Translations under genes and position numbers: made by a program | Notes under the pieces: model-generated | What the model was told of the DNA's origin: nothing | The model's input: only the letters and a program-made list of their open reading frames with translations | The model's database searches: none | Part shown: positions 1-8,643 of the stretch, piece after piece | Layout of the letters: each line of letters opens with the position of its first letter | Numbering within the stretch: the stretch's first letter is position 1 | Assembly: GCF_005116455.1 (NCBI RefSeq) | Contig: NZ_SWBP01000001.1 | Span: forward strand, 372,001 to 436,000 | DNA length: 64,000 nt | Source: Pedobacter cryophilus | GTDB lineage: Bacteria > Bacteroidota > Bacteroidia > Sphingobacteriales > Sphingobacteriaceae | Reading direction: 5' to 3'

Positions 1-22
1 TTGGAAAAATTAAAATCCGAAT

Positions 23-1522
23 ATGAAATTAAAATTAATTACACTCTCTTTTATTTTATTAGCCTTTGCATCTTGTAAGAAAGATGAACCAGAATTTTTT
101 GTTAATGAAGACGCCGCTACTTTTAGCGAGATAGGAAGTATAGATATTGGTGATGTTGGTGCAGCAGAAATTTCTGCTTTTGACCCTCAAACTAAAAGGT
201 TATTTGTGGTAAATAACGGTACAGTTAACAAAATAGATGTGTTAGATTTTTCTGATCCTACAAATATTAAAGTAATTGCTACTATACCAACACTACCTTA
301 TGGTGGCGTAGTAAATAGTGTAGCCGTAAATGATGGTAAACTAGCTGCTGCAATAGAATCAACAAATAAGCAAGCAAATGGTAAAGTAGTTGTTTTTAAA
401 ACCAGCGATTACAGCGAGATTAAAGTAATAGAAGTTGGTGCATTGCCAGATATGATTACCTTTTCGCCAGATGGAAAATTTATTTTAACGGCTAATGAAG
501 GTGAACCAAGTGACGATTATGCAAACGACCCGATGGGAACAATTTCTATTATAGCTGTAGAAAATTATACGGTAACCACCCTTAACTTTACTTCATTTGC
601 AAGTCAGAGTGCGACCTTAAAAAGTAAAGGTTTCAGAATTTTTGGACCAAGCAATGATTTTGCTAAAGATATTGAACCAGAATACATCACCGTTTCTGAA
701 GACTCTAAAACTGCTTGGGTTACGTTACAAGAAAACAATGGAATTGCAAAAGTAGATTTAAGCACAAAAACCATTACCAGCATCTTTCCTCTTGGTTTTA
801 AAGATTATAATGTTGCAGGTAATGAAATTGACCCTAGCGATAAAGACAGTAAAATGAGTTTAACTAAATGGAAAGTAAAAGGCATTTATATGCCAGATGC
901 TATTGCGGTTTTACAAAGCGGAGGAATTCCTTACCTTTTTACAGCTAACGAAGGTGATGCCAGAGAATATGCTGCCTTTGCAGAAATTAAAAGAGTCAAA
1001 GATATCAACTTAGATGCAACTGCTTTTCCAGACGGAGCCACTTTAAGAACTGATGCGCAATTAGGAAGATTAAATATTACCACTACTTTAGGAGATACTG
1101 ATGGAGACGGAGATTTTGATGCTCTTTATTCTTTAGGAGCAAGATCTTTTAGCGTTTGGAATGGGAATGATGGAAATTTAGTTTTTGACAGCAAAAACGA
1201 ATTAGATGCAAAAGCTATATCTGCTAATTTTTACGACGATGCAAGAAGCGATGATAAGGGTGCAGAACCAGAAGGAATAGCCATTGGAACCGTTGGAAAT
1301 AAAAAAGTAGCCTTTATTGGGATGGAAAGAGTTGATGCCGTTGCTATTTATGATGTAACAGTGCCAAGTGCCCCAGTATTTCTACAAATCATAAAATGTG
1401 GCGATGCCCCAGAAGGTGTGTTATTTATTGAGGCTAAAAACAGTCCAACCAAAAAGAGTTTATTGATTGTTAGTAGTGAAAACGATGGTGTTATAAAAAT
1501 TTACAGTCCAAGAACAATATAA
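23..1522 (+). CDS. Choice-of-anchor I family surface lipoprotein
   Basis: The predicted 499-residue protein begins with a lipoprotein signal peptide ending in the lipobox FASC (Cys18), so it should be lipid-anchored to an envelope membrane. The rest reads as a repeated beta-propeller-like protein with the family hallmarks NEGEPSDDY (about residue 158), a second TANEGDAREY block, and DTDGDGDFDALYSLGARSF (about 359-377), an acidic loop that looks calcium-binding. Proteins of this choice-of-anchor I family are often annotated as alkaline phosphatase-like or phytase-esterase-like; I see no phosphatase catalytic motif, so no enzymatic role is assigned. No C-terminal sorting domain is present, the N-terminal lipid being the anchor here. 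ATG start with no clear ribosome binding site. The gene stands alone and ends before a strong terminator. Confidence 0.8.
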   Translation: MKLKLITLSFILLAFASCKKDEPEFFVNEDAATFSEIGSIDIGDVGAAEISAFDPQTKRLFVVNNGTVNKIDVLDFSDPTNIKVIATIPTLPYGGVVNSVAVNDGKLAAAIESTNKQANGKVVVFKTSDYSEIKVIEVGALPDMITFSPDGKFILTANEGEPSDDYANDPMGTISIIAVENYTVTTLNFTSFASQSATLKSKGFRIFGPSNDFAKDIEPEYITVSEDSKTAWVTLQENNGIAKVDLSTKTITSIFPLGFKDYNVAGNEIDPSDKDSKMSLTKWKVKGIYMPDAIAVLQSGGIPYLFTANEGDAREYAAFAEIKRVKDINLDATAFPDGATLRTDAQLGRLNITTTLGDTDGDGDFDALYSLGARSFSVWNGNDGNLVFDSKNELDAKAISANFYDDARSDDKGAEPEGIAIGTVGNKKVAFIGMERVDAVAIYDVTVPSAPVFLQIIKCGDAPEGVLFIEAKNSPTKKSLLIVSSENDGVIKIYSPRTI

Positions 1523-1542
1523 AAACATAAACTAAATCTTTA

Positions 1543-1573
1543 AAAAGCCACTTTTAACCGAGTGGCTTTTTTG
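1543..1573 (+). terminator. Intrinsic terminator after the surface lipoprotein gene
   Basis: A 10-bp perfect stem (AAAAGCCACT with AGTGGCTTTT) around an 8-nt loop is followed by a T-rich tail, 20 bp past the stop codon. Confidence 0.85.
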
Positions 1574-1621
1574 TTGAAATTTATGCTCCTATTATGTGAA
1601 TTCTATAAATTATATTTTTAA

Positions 1622-1711
1622 TTGGAGCAGCAAAAACATCAAAAAAAACATGAACAAAACGAAATTTTAAAAAAGATTTTAGAAATTCTGGAAAAGTCCC
1701 AATCAAATTAA
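1622..1711 (+). other. Possible relic open frame, 29 codons
   Basis: After the terminator there is a TTG-initiated frame that encodes a very hydrophilic, Lys/Glu/Gln-rich helix ending in a TAA. An in-frame stop directly precedes it. It could be the 3' end of a decayed gene or chance; nothing else is recognisable in the 1574-1749 gap. Confidence 0.15.
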
Positions 1712-1749
1712 CCTAAGAGCGGTTATTTTTTTACCTAAAAACACCTATT

Positions 1750-2136
1750 TTAAATACCATAATCTTCACTATTATCTAACAAAACTGAACTAAAATCGTC
1801 TTCGTGATTTACGGCATAAATAATAGCTGTTTTAACAAAGTCATTTAAAGAAATATCATGTAAAGAAGCAAATGTTGCGGCCTTTTTATGTAAGCCTGCA
1901 GGTACTCTCACATTAAACATTCCTTTATAGGTTTTATCGGGAGTTTTACCTAAATTCTTACAGCTTTCGAAATAATCTTCTACTGCTTCTTTAAAAGCAG
2001 CTTTCAACTCTGCAACAGAAGTCCCTTCAAAAGTAATCAAATCTGTAATGCCCACTACTTTACCAAAAAACACTTCATCATCTGTACTGTATTGAATAGA
2101 AGCTGTATAATCCTGATATTTTAAGGAGTTAATCAT
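1750..2136 (-). CDS. hicB: HicB-family antitoxin
   Basis: A 128-residue protein with the two-part HicB layout: an N-terminal partially degraded RNase-H-like HicB fold (YTASIQYSTDDEVFFGKVVGI, followed by the acidic helix AFKEAVEDYFESCKNLGK) and a C-terminal ribbon-helix-helix segment (FNVRVPAGLHKKAATFASLHDISLNDFVKTAI) that would bind the operator. In the known family HicB neutralises the HicA mRNA interferase and represses its own operon. Its ATG overlaps the hicA stop by 4 nt (ATGA), so the two are translationally coupled, toxin first. The DNA-binding C-terminus suggests autoregulation through the palindrome upstream of hicA. Confidence 0.88.
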   Translation of the reverse strand: MINSLKYQDYTASIQYSTDDEVFFGKVVGITDLITFEGTSVAELKAAFKEAVEDYFESCKNLGKTPDKTYKGMFNVRVPAGLHKKAATFASLHDISLNDFVKTAIIYAVNHEDDFSSVLLDNSEDYGI

Positions 2137-2390
2137 TTTATTTTTCCTTTCTCTTTTAAATGATCCAAAACTTGTTCTATCACATAAGATTTAACAATAG
2201 GTTTTGGGTGTGGCTTGTGTAAACTAATAATTGATTGATCCTTATCCGAAAATTTCCTTCTAGACCCCCCGGTTTTTCCAGTTGCTATTTCTAAATAACC
2301 ATAGTAACCTAAAATGACTACCAATTCATCCCAAGTCAAATCTTTTGGCTTATTTAAAAAACGGGTAATTAGTTTTTCTATTTTACTCAA
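2133..2390 (-). CDS. hicA: HicA-family mRNA interferase toxin
   Basis: An 85-residue protein matching HicA: a helical N-terminus (WDELVVILGYYGY), a Gly-rich turn (TGKTGGSRRKF) and the conserved catalytic histidine in SLHKPHP. HicA toxins are dsRBD-like ribonucleases that cut mRNA. The only workable initiation codon is TTG at 2390, since an in-frame stop lies a few codons upstream and no ATG occurs. A TTG start on a toxin would limit its translation relative to the antitoxin, which starts at ATG. The gene order toxin-antitoxin is usual for hicAB. No frameshift or missing catalytic residue, so the pair looks active. Confidence 0.87.
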   Translation of the reverse strand: MSKIEKLITRFLNKPKDLTWDELVVILGYYGYLEIATGKTGGSRRKFSDKDQSIISLHKPHPKPIVKSYVIEQVLDHLKEKGKIK

Positions 2391-2398
2391 ATCAATAT

Positions 2399-2424
2399 GT
2401 AACTATAATTCAGTTACAAATATA
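2399..2424 (-). promoter_or_regulatory. hicAB promoter with overlapping palindromic operator
   Basis: On the minus strand a perfect Bacteroidota -7 box, TATATTTG (2424-2417), is followed directly by the inverted repeat GTAACT-N7-AGTTAC (2417-2399), which covers the expected start of transcription. The -33 element is weak. The palindrome is a natural site for the HicB ribbon-helix-helix domain. Confidence 0.5.
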
Positions 2425-2530
2425 ATAAAAAAATCATTTTCACGAATTTATCTCCTGCACATCAACTTGTAGTACTCCAAAAAATATTTAACTTCAGTAT
2501 TCCAAAATCAAAACCTTAACGTTATTAAAA

Positions 2531-3583
2531 ATGAAGAAGTTAAACCCAATTCTAACCATCGCTTTACTTTTTACGATTACCTTATTTTATTCCTGTAAAA
2601 ACCAACAAAAGCAAACCACAGAAAACACCTACTTTGAAAAAACGGGAGATGATGTACAAACAGGTGGGGTAAAAATGATTCCTATTAAAACTCCAAAAGG
2701 GACTTTTAATGTGTGGACTAAACGTTTTGGGAATAACCCAAAAATGAAGATTCTTTTGCTAAACGGAGGTCCTGGTGCTACCCATGAATATTTTGAATGC
2801 TTCGAGAATTTTATGCCTGCAGAAGGAATTGAATTTATTTATTACGACCAATTAGGTTGCGGCAATTCAGACGATCCTAGAGATACTAGTATGTGGGATT
2901 TACCAAGGTATGTGGAAGAAGTTGAACAAGTACGCCAAGCTTTAGACTTAAGTAAAGATAATTTTTATGTGTTAGGACATTCTTGGGGTGGCATTTTAGC
3001 CATAGAATATGCTCTTAAATATCAAGACAACTTAAAAGGGTTAATCATTTCTAATATGATGGCTAGCGCTCCAGATTATAGTAAATACGCAGAAGAAGTG
3101 CTTTCTAAGCAACTAAAGCCTGAAGTTTTAAAAGAAATTAGAGAAATTGAAGCAAAAAAGGATTTTCAAAATCCACGTTATATGGAGCTGCTAATGCCAA
3201 ACTTTTACGCCGAACATATTTTAAGAATGCCTGTAGATAAATGGCCCGAGCCAGTAAATCGCTCGTTTGCCAAAATGAACCAATCTTTATATGTAACCAT
3301 GCAAGGACCTAGTGAATTTGGGCTTTCTGGAAAATTAGAAAAATGGGATCGTATGGCAGATTTAAAGAAATTGACCGTCCCTACTTTGGTGATTGGCGCA
3401 AAACACGATACCATGGACCCTGCACACATGGAACAAATGTCTAAAAATGCTCAGAACGGAAGTTATTTATTTTGCCCAAATGGCAGCCACATGAGTTTGT
3501 ACGATGATCAGGAAACCTATTTTAAAGGGCTCATCAAATTTGTGAAAGGTGTAGATGGTGGTGAGAAAAAAGTAAGTCTCTAA
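2531..3583 (+). CDS. Lipoprotein alpha/beta hydrolase, proline iminopeptidase-like (S33)
   Basis: The 350-residue protein has a lipoprotein signal ending in FYSC (Cys22) followed by an alpha/beta hydrolase of peptidase family S33. Visible motifs are LNGGPGATHEYF (oxyanion loop, a variant of the usual HGGPG), the nucleophile elbow GHSWGG, an Asp in GAKHDTMDP and the catalytic His in NGSHMSLYDD. The fold releases N-terminal proline or other small residues from peptides in characterised members; substrate here is inferred. The lipid anchor puts it on the periplasmic or outer surface. It is monocistronic and convergent with thrC. Confidence 0.82.
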   Translation: MKKLNPILTIALLFTITLFYSCKNQQKQTTENTYFEKTGDDVQTGGVKMIPIKTPKGTFNVWTKRFGNNPKMKILLLNGGPGATHEYFECFENFMPAEGIEFIYYDQLGCGNSDDPRDTSMWDLPRYVEEVEQVRQALDLSKDNFYVLGHSWGGILAIEYALKYQDNLKGLIISNMMASAPDYSKYAEEVLSKQLKPEVLKEIREIEAKKDFQNPRYMELLMPNFYAEHILRMPVDKWPEPVNRSFAKMNQSLYVTMQGPSEFGLSGKLEKWDRMADLKKLTVPTLVIGAKHDTMDPAHMEQMSKNAQNGSYLFCPNGSHMSLYDDQETYFKGLIKFVKGVDGGEKKVSL

Positions 3584-3630
3584 AATATTTAGTAATCAAA
3601 ACCATCATTAGAAAGAAGAAAAAGTCATCC

Positions 3631-3670
3631 TAAAAAAAAAGCGAAGGTTAATCTTAAAAAACCTTCGCTA
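3631..3670 (-). terminator. Intrinsic terminator of the thr operon
   Basis: Just after the thrC stop on the minus strand, a 10-bp stem (AGCGAAGGTT with AACCTTCGCT) is followed by nine T residues. The opposite strand has only a short A/T context, so it mainly serves thrC, though it can block read-through both ways. Confidence 0.85.
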
Positions 3671-3675
3671 AATAA

Positions 3676-4977
3676 TTACCCAATCAAATGAGCTTTAAAA
3701 TCTTGAAAGCTGTTATTCATGCTTTTCTTTTGATTAACTTTTTGATATAATTCTTCTACCTGAGCTGGAATATCATATTGAATATTTAGCTCTTCAAAAA
3801 CATCTGGAAATTTACAAGGATGTGCGGTTGCTAAAACCACATAAGCTGTTTTTTTCTGCTTAGGATGTTGTTCTTGATCTGCTTTTACGGCTAAATAACC
3901 GGTTGCTGTATGCGGACAAACCACATAGTTTTCGGTTTGGTAAACTTCTACAATGGCTTTTTTAATTTGCTCATCGTTAAAAGCAAAAGAGCTTAACATT
4001 TCTTTTAAAGCCGATAAATCGTTATTAAACAAATCTAAAATTCTCACAAAATTACTTGGGTCGCCAACATCCATCGCGTTAGCTAAAGTTTGAACAGAGG
4101 GCCTAGCATTGTAAATTCCAGTTTCTAAAAATTCAGGAACAATATCATTGCTATTGGTAGCGGCAATAAAACGTTTAACGGGTAAACCTAATTTCCAAGC
4201 CATCATTCCGGCAGCAATATTTCCAAAATTTCCGCTTGGCGTTACAAATATAATGTCTTCATATTGATCTTTTAGCCTTGCATAAGTATTAGCATAATAA
4301 AACATCTGAGGAATTAACCTGCTAATGTTAATGGAATTTGCAGAGGTTAAATTTAATTTCGCATTCAGTTCTTCATCATGAAAAGCTTGTTTTACTAAAG
4401 CTTGGCAATCATCAAAAGTACCTTCAATGGCTATGGCTTCAATATTATTTCCGTTGGTGGTTAACTGCAATTCCTGTATCGGACTTACTTTTCCCTCTGG
4501 ATATAAAATGGTGACTTTAATTCCCGGAACATTTAAAAATCCTAAAGCTACGGCTCCGCCAGTATCGCCAGAAGTGGCTACTAAAATTTGAATTTCTTTT
4601 TGTTCTTTTTTTAGAAAATGAGCCATAATTCTGCTCATAAATCGTCCGCCAAAATCTTTAAATGCTAAAGATGGTCCGTGGAAAAGTTCTAGAACAAAAG
4701 TATCATGAGCTAATGGATGCAAAGGCGCTTCAAAATTAGCCGCATCATCAATAATTGCTTTTAAATCCTCGGCAGAAATATCATCTTTCAATAAAGTATA
4801 AGCAATATCAAAAGCAATTTCGGGCAAAGTTTTTTGTTCCCAATTAGCCATTAAAGTAGCCTCAAGTTTTGGGAAAATTGTGGGCATATATAAGCCTTTA
4901 TCAGCCGGAAGGCTATTAAAAACTGCGGTTTCAAAATCTACAGAAAGCTCGTGATTTTTAGTGCTGTATAATTTCAT
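3676..4977 (-). CDS. thrC: Threonine synthase
   Basis: Converts O-phosphohomoserine to threonine with pyridoxal phosphate, the last step of threonine synthesis. The 433-residue protein begins MKLYSTKNHELSVDF, typical of the long bacterial form, carries the PLP lysine in SLAFKDFGGRF (Lys107), the phosphate-binding loop TSGDTGGAVA (about 135-144) and the SGNFGNIAAG motif. Last gene of the thrA-thrB-thrC operon; a terminator follows. It is separated from thrB by a 78-bp heptad-repeat hairpin rather than by a normal short spacer. Confidence 0.95.
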   Translation of the reverse strand: MKLYSTKNHELSVDFETAVFNSLPADKGLYMPTIFPKLEATLMANWEQKTLPEIAFDIAYTLLKDDISAEDLKAIIDDAANFEAPLHPLAHDTFVLELFHGPSLAFKDFGGRFMSRIMAHFLKKEQKEIQILVATSGDTGGAVALGFLNVPGIKVTILYPEGKVSPIQELQLTTNGNNIEAIAIEGTFDDCQALVKQAFHDEELNAKLNLTSANSINISRLIPQMFYYANTYARLKDQYEDIIFVTPSGNFGNIAAGMMAWKLGLPVKRFIAATNSNDIVPEFLETGIYNARPSVQTLANAMDVGDPSNFVRILDLFNNDLSALKEMLSSFAFNDEQIKKAIVEVYQTENYVVCPHTATGYLAVKADQEQHPKQKKTAYVVLATAHPCKFPDVFEELNIQYDIPAQVEELYQKVNQKKSMNNSFQDFKAHLIG

Positions 4978-4980
4978 TTC

Positions 4981-5058
4981 TATTTAGTATCGAGTAGTTA
5001 GTATCAAGTATCAAGACACTTATAGATCTTGATACTTGATACTAATGTCTTGCTTCTA
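4981..5058 (+). repeat. Heptad-periodic array folding into a 19-bp hairpin (thrC-thrB gap)
   Basis: The first half holds five consecutive 7-nt units of the form TANNNAG (4981-5015); the second half holds units beginning CTT or CTA from 5028 to 5058, the same pattern on the other strand. The strand switch makes a perfect 19-bp stem (4998-5016 with 5027-5045) around a 10-nt loop. No T tract follows on the operon strand, so it is not an obvious terminator; it could affect mRNA stability between thrB and thrC. The array runs across almost the whole gap and touches the thrB stop codon. Confidence 0.8.
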
Positions 5059-5985
5059 TAAAACAATTGGTCCGTTTTTATTAATTTCTGATAAGTAAAT
5101 ATTGCTTTCAATTCCTTTACTAGCTAACAGCTGTTTTAAGTTTGAAAGTACTTTTTGAGCATTATCTGCTGATCTATAAAGAGAAAAAACAGTTGGGCCA
5201 GAGCCTGAAATACCAAAACCCAAAGCTCCATTTTCCATGGCTGTTTCTTTCATTTTATCAAACTCCGGAATCAACATTGATCTTACAGGTTCTACAATCA
5301 CATCTTTCATGCATCGGCCTAATAAATCATAATCTTGAGTGTAAAGTGAACTGATTAAACCTGCAATATTTCCCCATTGAGTAACGGCATCTTTCAATAA
5401 AACTTTAGATCTGATGATTTGGCGGGCATCACGAGTAGGCACATCAACATGTGGGTACAACAAAGCACAATATAAATTTGGAACTGGCAATGCAATTACT
5501 TCTAAAGGTTCATAACTTTTAATGAGTGTAAAGCCTCCAAATAAAGCTGGCGCAACGTTATCAGCATGCCCATGTCCACAAGCTAAAGCTTCGCCTTCCA
5601 TGGCAAAAGGCAATAATTGTTCTTTGGTTAAAGGCTGGTCTAGCAATTCATTAAGGGCAAATAAACCCGCCACAGCACTAGCCGCACTAGAACCTAATCC
5701 GCTACCCATTGGCATTTTTTTCTTTAAGCGAATATTTACGCCTAAATCTTCTCTGCCAATTTGTTTAAGTAAACTAATTACACTTGCACTTACCGTATTT
5801 TTTTGTGGATCTAAAGGTAATTTACCTTCATCACCTTCTATAGATACAATATTTACTCCCGGCTTCTCGGTCAGCTCCATCATCAGCTCATCGCCAGGTT
5901 CATTTACTGCAAAACCCAAAATATCAAAACCACAAACCACATTGGCTACAGTGGCGGGTGCAAAAACTTTTATAGATTTTTTCAT
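5056..5985 (-). CDS. thrB: Homoserine kinase
   Basis: Phosphorylates homoserine to O-phosphohomoserine with ATP. The 309-residue GHMP kinase has the ATP-binding loop PMGSGLGSSAASA (about 92-104), an N-terminal APATVANVVCGFDILG segment that forms the substrate side, and the C-terminal GFGISGSGPTVFSL motif. Length fits the family. Middle gene of the thr operon; it follows thrA after a 47-bp gap that is itself a 7-nt periodic array. Confidence 0.95.
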   Translation of the reverse strand: MKKSIKVFAPATVANVVCGFDILGFAVNEPGDELMMELTEKPGVNIVSIEGDEGKLPLDPQKNTVSASVISLLKQIGREDLGVNIRLKKKMPMGSGLGSSAASAVAGLFALNELLDQPLTKEQLLPFAMEGEALACGHGHADNVAPALFGGFTLIKSYEPLEVIALPVPNLYCALLYPHVDVPTRDARQIIRSKVLLKDAVTQWGNIAGLISSLYTQDYDLLGRCMKDVIVEPVRSMLIPEFDKMKETAMENGALGFGISGSGPTVFSLYRSADNAQKVLSNLKQLLASKGIESNIYLSEINKNGPIVL

Positions 5986-5994
5986 TAACCTCGT

Positions 5995-6036
5995 CCTAAA
6001 TCCTTGTTCTTTAATCTTTGTTCCTTATTCCTTTAG
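5995..6036 (-). repeat. Heptad-periodic array (thrB-thrA gap)
   Basis: Six consecutive 7-nt units begin CCT or CTT on the plus strand (units start at 5995, 6002, 6009, 6016, 6023 and 6030); on the coding strand every unit therefore ends A-R-G. The last unit overlaps the thrA stop codon. There is no inverted half here. Confidence 0.7.
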
Positions 6037-8489
6037 CTCTTACTTGCTCCTACCTTAACCAAATCTGCAAATACACCGGCGGCAGTAACTGCTGCTCCTG
6101 CTCCTGGTCCTTTCACTACCATTTGCGTTTCGTTGTATCTATCAGTAGTAAATGCAATGATATTATCACTTCCTGATAAGGCATAAAAAGGATGATCTGC
6201 CCCTACAGATTGTAAGCTGATTTCTACTTTTCCGTTTTCTAACTTCCCAATATATCTTAACACTTTTCCTGCTTGGGCAGCGTCTTTTTTCATTTTCTCG
6301 AAATAAGCGTTAGAGTTTTTCAACTCTTGATAAAAGGCATCAACATTTGGTGCTTCCGCACAGTTTTGAGGTAAAATTGCACCTAAATTTACATCACTAG
6401 CCTCCACTTCAAAACCTGCGTTTCGGGCTAAAATCAGCATTTTACGCATAAAATCTATCCCACCTAAATCATCACGAGGATCTGGTTCGGTATAGCCTTT
6501 TTCTTGTGCTTGTTTTACCACATCATGAAAATTATGCTCACCTTTAAAATTATTGAAGATAAAAGATATAGTTCCCGATAGGATGGCTTCAATTTTGGCA
6601 ATCTTATCTCCACTAACTATTAAATCACTTAAAGTTTTAATGATGGGCAAACCTGCACCAACATTGGTTTCATAATAAAAATCGACGCCATGTTTTTGTG
6701 CCGTGTTTTTTAAATCGGCAAACTGGGAGTATGCACCAGAATTAGCGATTTTATTACAAGTTACCACCGAGATATTCGCCTCAAAAGCTTCTTTATAAAA
6801 TTTAGAAGGATAAGGGCTTGCGGTATTATCAATAAACACACAATTTGGCAAGTTTAAAGCCTTCATTTGGGCCACAAATTCTTCTAAATTGGCTTTCGCC
6901 GATGAGGAATCTAAAGCGGCTTTCCAATGAGCCAAATCGATCCCATCGGTATCAATCAACATTTTTTTGGTGTTAATTAATCCCAATATTTTAATGTTAA
7001 TGAGATTGTTTTTGGCTAAAAACTCTTGATGCCCGTTAATCTGATTCAATAATTCGGTACCTATGTTTCCTACACCCACCACAAACACATTTAAGGTTTT
7101 TTGTAGTTCGGCAAAGAAGGCATCATGTACTGCATTTAACGCTTTTGATAAATCTTGTTGATAAATAATTACCGAAATATTATACTCAGAAGAACCTTGT
7201 GCAATGGCAACCACATTAACTCCGTTTCTTCCTAAAGCGTTAAAAAGCTTCCCGGAAATTCCTGGAGTTTTCTTCATATTCTCGCCAACAATGGCTAAAA
7301 TAGAAAGATTGGTCTCAATTTTTACGGGCTCTAATTTACCAGCTTGCAACTCTAATTCAAACTCTAACTCAATTAAGGCTTTTGCTTTTAAAGCATCATC
7401 CGGGTTGACTGCAAAAGTGATAGAATGCTCTGAAGAAGACTGCGTAATTAAAATCACATTCACTTGTTCGCGAGAAAGTAAGGAAAATAACCTACCGCTA
7501 AAACCTGCTTTACCCACCATTCCGCTTCCTTCAATATTAATAATGCTGATATGATCTACCGAAGAAATTCCACGTATAATGGTTTGAGTTGGTTTTAAAT
7601 CATGTTTGATGTAAGTTCCTTCAAAATCTGGCTCAAAAGTATTTTTGATTACAATTGGTATCTTCTTTAAAAAAGCCGGAATCATGGTTGGCGGATAAAT
7701 CACCTTAGCGCCAAAAAACGAAAGTTCCATAGCTTCGGTATAAGAAAGTTCTTCCATAGAGAAGGCCTTTTTCACTCGTCGTGGGTCGGCGGTCATCATT
7801 CCGTTTACATCAGTCCAAATTTCAATTTGGCTGGCGTCTAAAGCTGCACCTAAAATAGCTGCGGTATAATCGCTTCCACCTCTACCTAAAGTGGTTATTT
7901 TTTGTTGGTTATCGCTAGAAATAAAGCCTGTAACCACCACTAATTCTTCTTTATGATGCTCAAAATAATCTTTTACCAAAAAATTAGTTTGCTCAAAATC
8001 TACTTTTGCATTCCCATAAGAACTGTCTGTTTTTATCACTAAAGAGGCATCTAAAAACTCAGTTTTTTCATGAATGGTTTTCAAAATCCGGCTGATCATA
8101 AAAGCCGAACTTTTCTCACCAAAGCTTAAAACAGCATCTTTAGTTTTTGCGCTTAACTCCTGCAAAGAACTAATGCCTTGCAAAATGTCTTCTAACTCTT
8201 GAAAATACAACTTGAGTTTAGTGAGTACCTGATTTTGCTGCTGCAAAGGCACTAATTCCTTTATGACTGCAAAATGTCTTTTTTCCAGTTCTAATAAAGA
8301 GGTAGAAAAATCTAGTCTTTCTACTGCGTTTTCAGCCATTTTTAACAGTTGGTTAGTTACACCTCCCATGGCAGAAACCACTATAATAATTTGCTCTTTT
8401 TGATCAAGATTGGTCTTGATAACTGCCTTTAAGGCTTTTAGTGCTTCTACGGAACCTACGGATGTCCCCCCGAATTTTAAAATTTTCAT
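6033..8489 (-). CDS. thrA: Bifunctional aspartokinase / homoserine dehydrogenase
   Basis: Catalyses the first and third steps of the aspartate pathway to threonine. The 818-residue fusion has the aspartokinase N-terminus MKILKFGGTSVGS, the kinase motif TLGRGGSDYTAA, tandem ACT domains (about 320-460, including GMVGKAGFSGRLF and SSEYNISVII) that bind the feedback inhibitor, and the homoserine dehydrogenase part beginning VFVVGVGNIGTELL (about residue 467) with NKIANSGAYSQF, ETNVGAGLPII and DPRDDLGGIDFMRK. ATG start at 8489, 12 nt beyond the T run of the attenuator. First structural gene of the operon; expression is very likely governed by the leader at 8501-8621. Confidence 0.96.
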   Translation of the reverse strand: MKILKFGGTSVGSVEALKALKAVIKTNLDQKEQIIIVVSAMGGVTNQLLKMAENAVERLDFSTSLLELEKRHFAVIKELVPLQQQNQVLTKLKLYFQELEDILQGISSLQELSAKTKDAVLSFGEKSSAFMISRILKTIHEKTEFLDASLVIKTDSSYGNAKVDFEQTNFLVKDYFEHHKEELVVVTGFISSDNQQKITTLGRGGSDYTAAILGAALDASQIEIWTDVNGMMTADPRRVKKAFSMEELSYTEAMELSFFGAKVIYPPTMIPAFLKKIPIVIKNTFEPDFEGTYIKHDLKPTQTIIRGISSVDHISIINIEGSGMVGKAGFSGRLFSLLSREQVNVILITQSSSEHSITFAVNPDDALKAKALIELEFELELQAGKLEPVKIETNLSILAIVGENMKKTPGISGKLFNALGRNGVNVVAIAQGSSEYNISVIIYQQDLSKALNAVHDAFFAELQKTLNVFVVGVGNIGTELLNQINGHQEFLAKNNLINIKILGLINTKKMLIDTDGIDLAHWKAALDSSSAKANLEEFVAQMKALNLPNCVFIDNTASPYPSKFYKEAFEANISVVTCNKIANSGAYSQFADLKNTAQKHGVDFYYETNVGAGLPIIKTLSDLIVSGDKIAKIEAILSGTISFIFNNFKGEHNFHDVVKQAQEKGYTEPDPRDDLGGIDFMRKMLILARNAGFEVEASDVNLGAILPQNCAEAPNVDAFYQELKNSNAYFEKMKKDAAQAGKVLRYIGKLENGKVEISLQSVGADHPFYALSGSDNIIAFTTDRYNETQMVVKGPGAGAAVTAAGVFADLVKVGASKS

Positions 8490-8500
8490 TGTTTGAGTAT

Positions 8501-8536
8501 AAAAAAAAGCGCCTTCCGGTTTCTCGGAAGGCGCTT
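8501..8536 (-). terminator. Attenuator terminator of the thr operon
   Basis: A perfect 12-bp G+C-rich stem (8525-8536 with 8507-8518), a 6-nt loop and eight T residues lie between the leader peptide and thrA. The 5' arm contains CCTTCC, complementary to GGAAGG at 8569-8564, three to four nt past the leader stop codon, giving a mutually exclusive antiterminator helix. Confidence 0.9.
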
Positions 8537-8570
8537 GAATATGTTATTTTAAACCATAAACTACCTTCCC

Positions 8571-8621
8571 TTACGCTTTAAGCGTAGTGGTTGTTGTAGT
8601 ATATGTTGTGTAAAAAGTCAT
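8571..8621 (-). CDS. thrL: Threonine operon leader peptide
   Basis: A 17-codon frame (ATG at 8621, TAA at 8571) encodes MTFYTTYTTTTTTLKA. Nine of 16 residues are threonine, six of them consecutive, using ACA, ACT, ACC and ACG codons. It starts about 23 nt downstream of a good promoter and ends just before the antiterminator segment, exactly where an attenuator peptide should be. In enterobacterial thrL, ribosome stalling at Thr (and Ile) codons when charged tRNA is scarce prevents terminator formation; no Ile codon is present here, so the sensor should be threonine-specific. The mechanism is inferred from layout, not from sequence similarity to the enteric leader. Confidence 0.85.
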   Translation of the reverse strand: MTFYTTYTTTTTTLKA

Positions 8622-8643
8622 TCTTAATGTGTATTTGATACAC

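Noticed and set aside
5522-6058. 178-codon frame antisense to thrB
   Set aside because: Shadow of the thrB coding strand; translation is Pro/Ser-rich noise and it spans the thrB-thrA gap.
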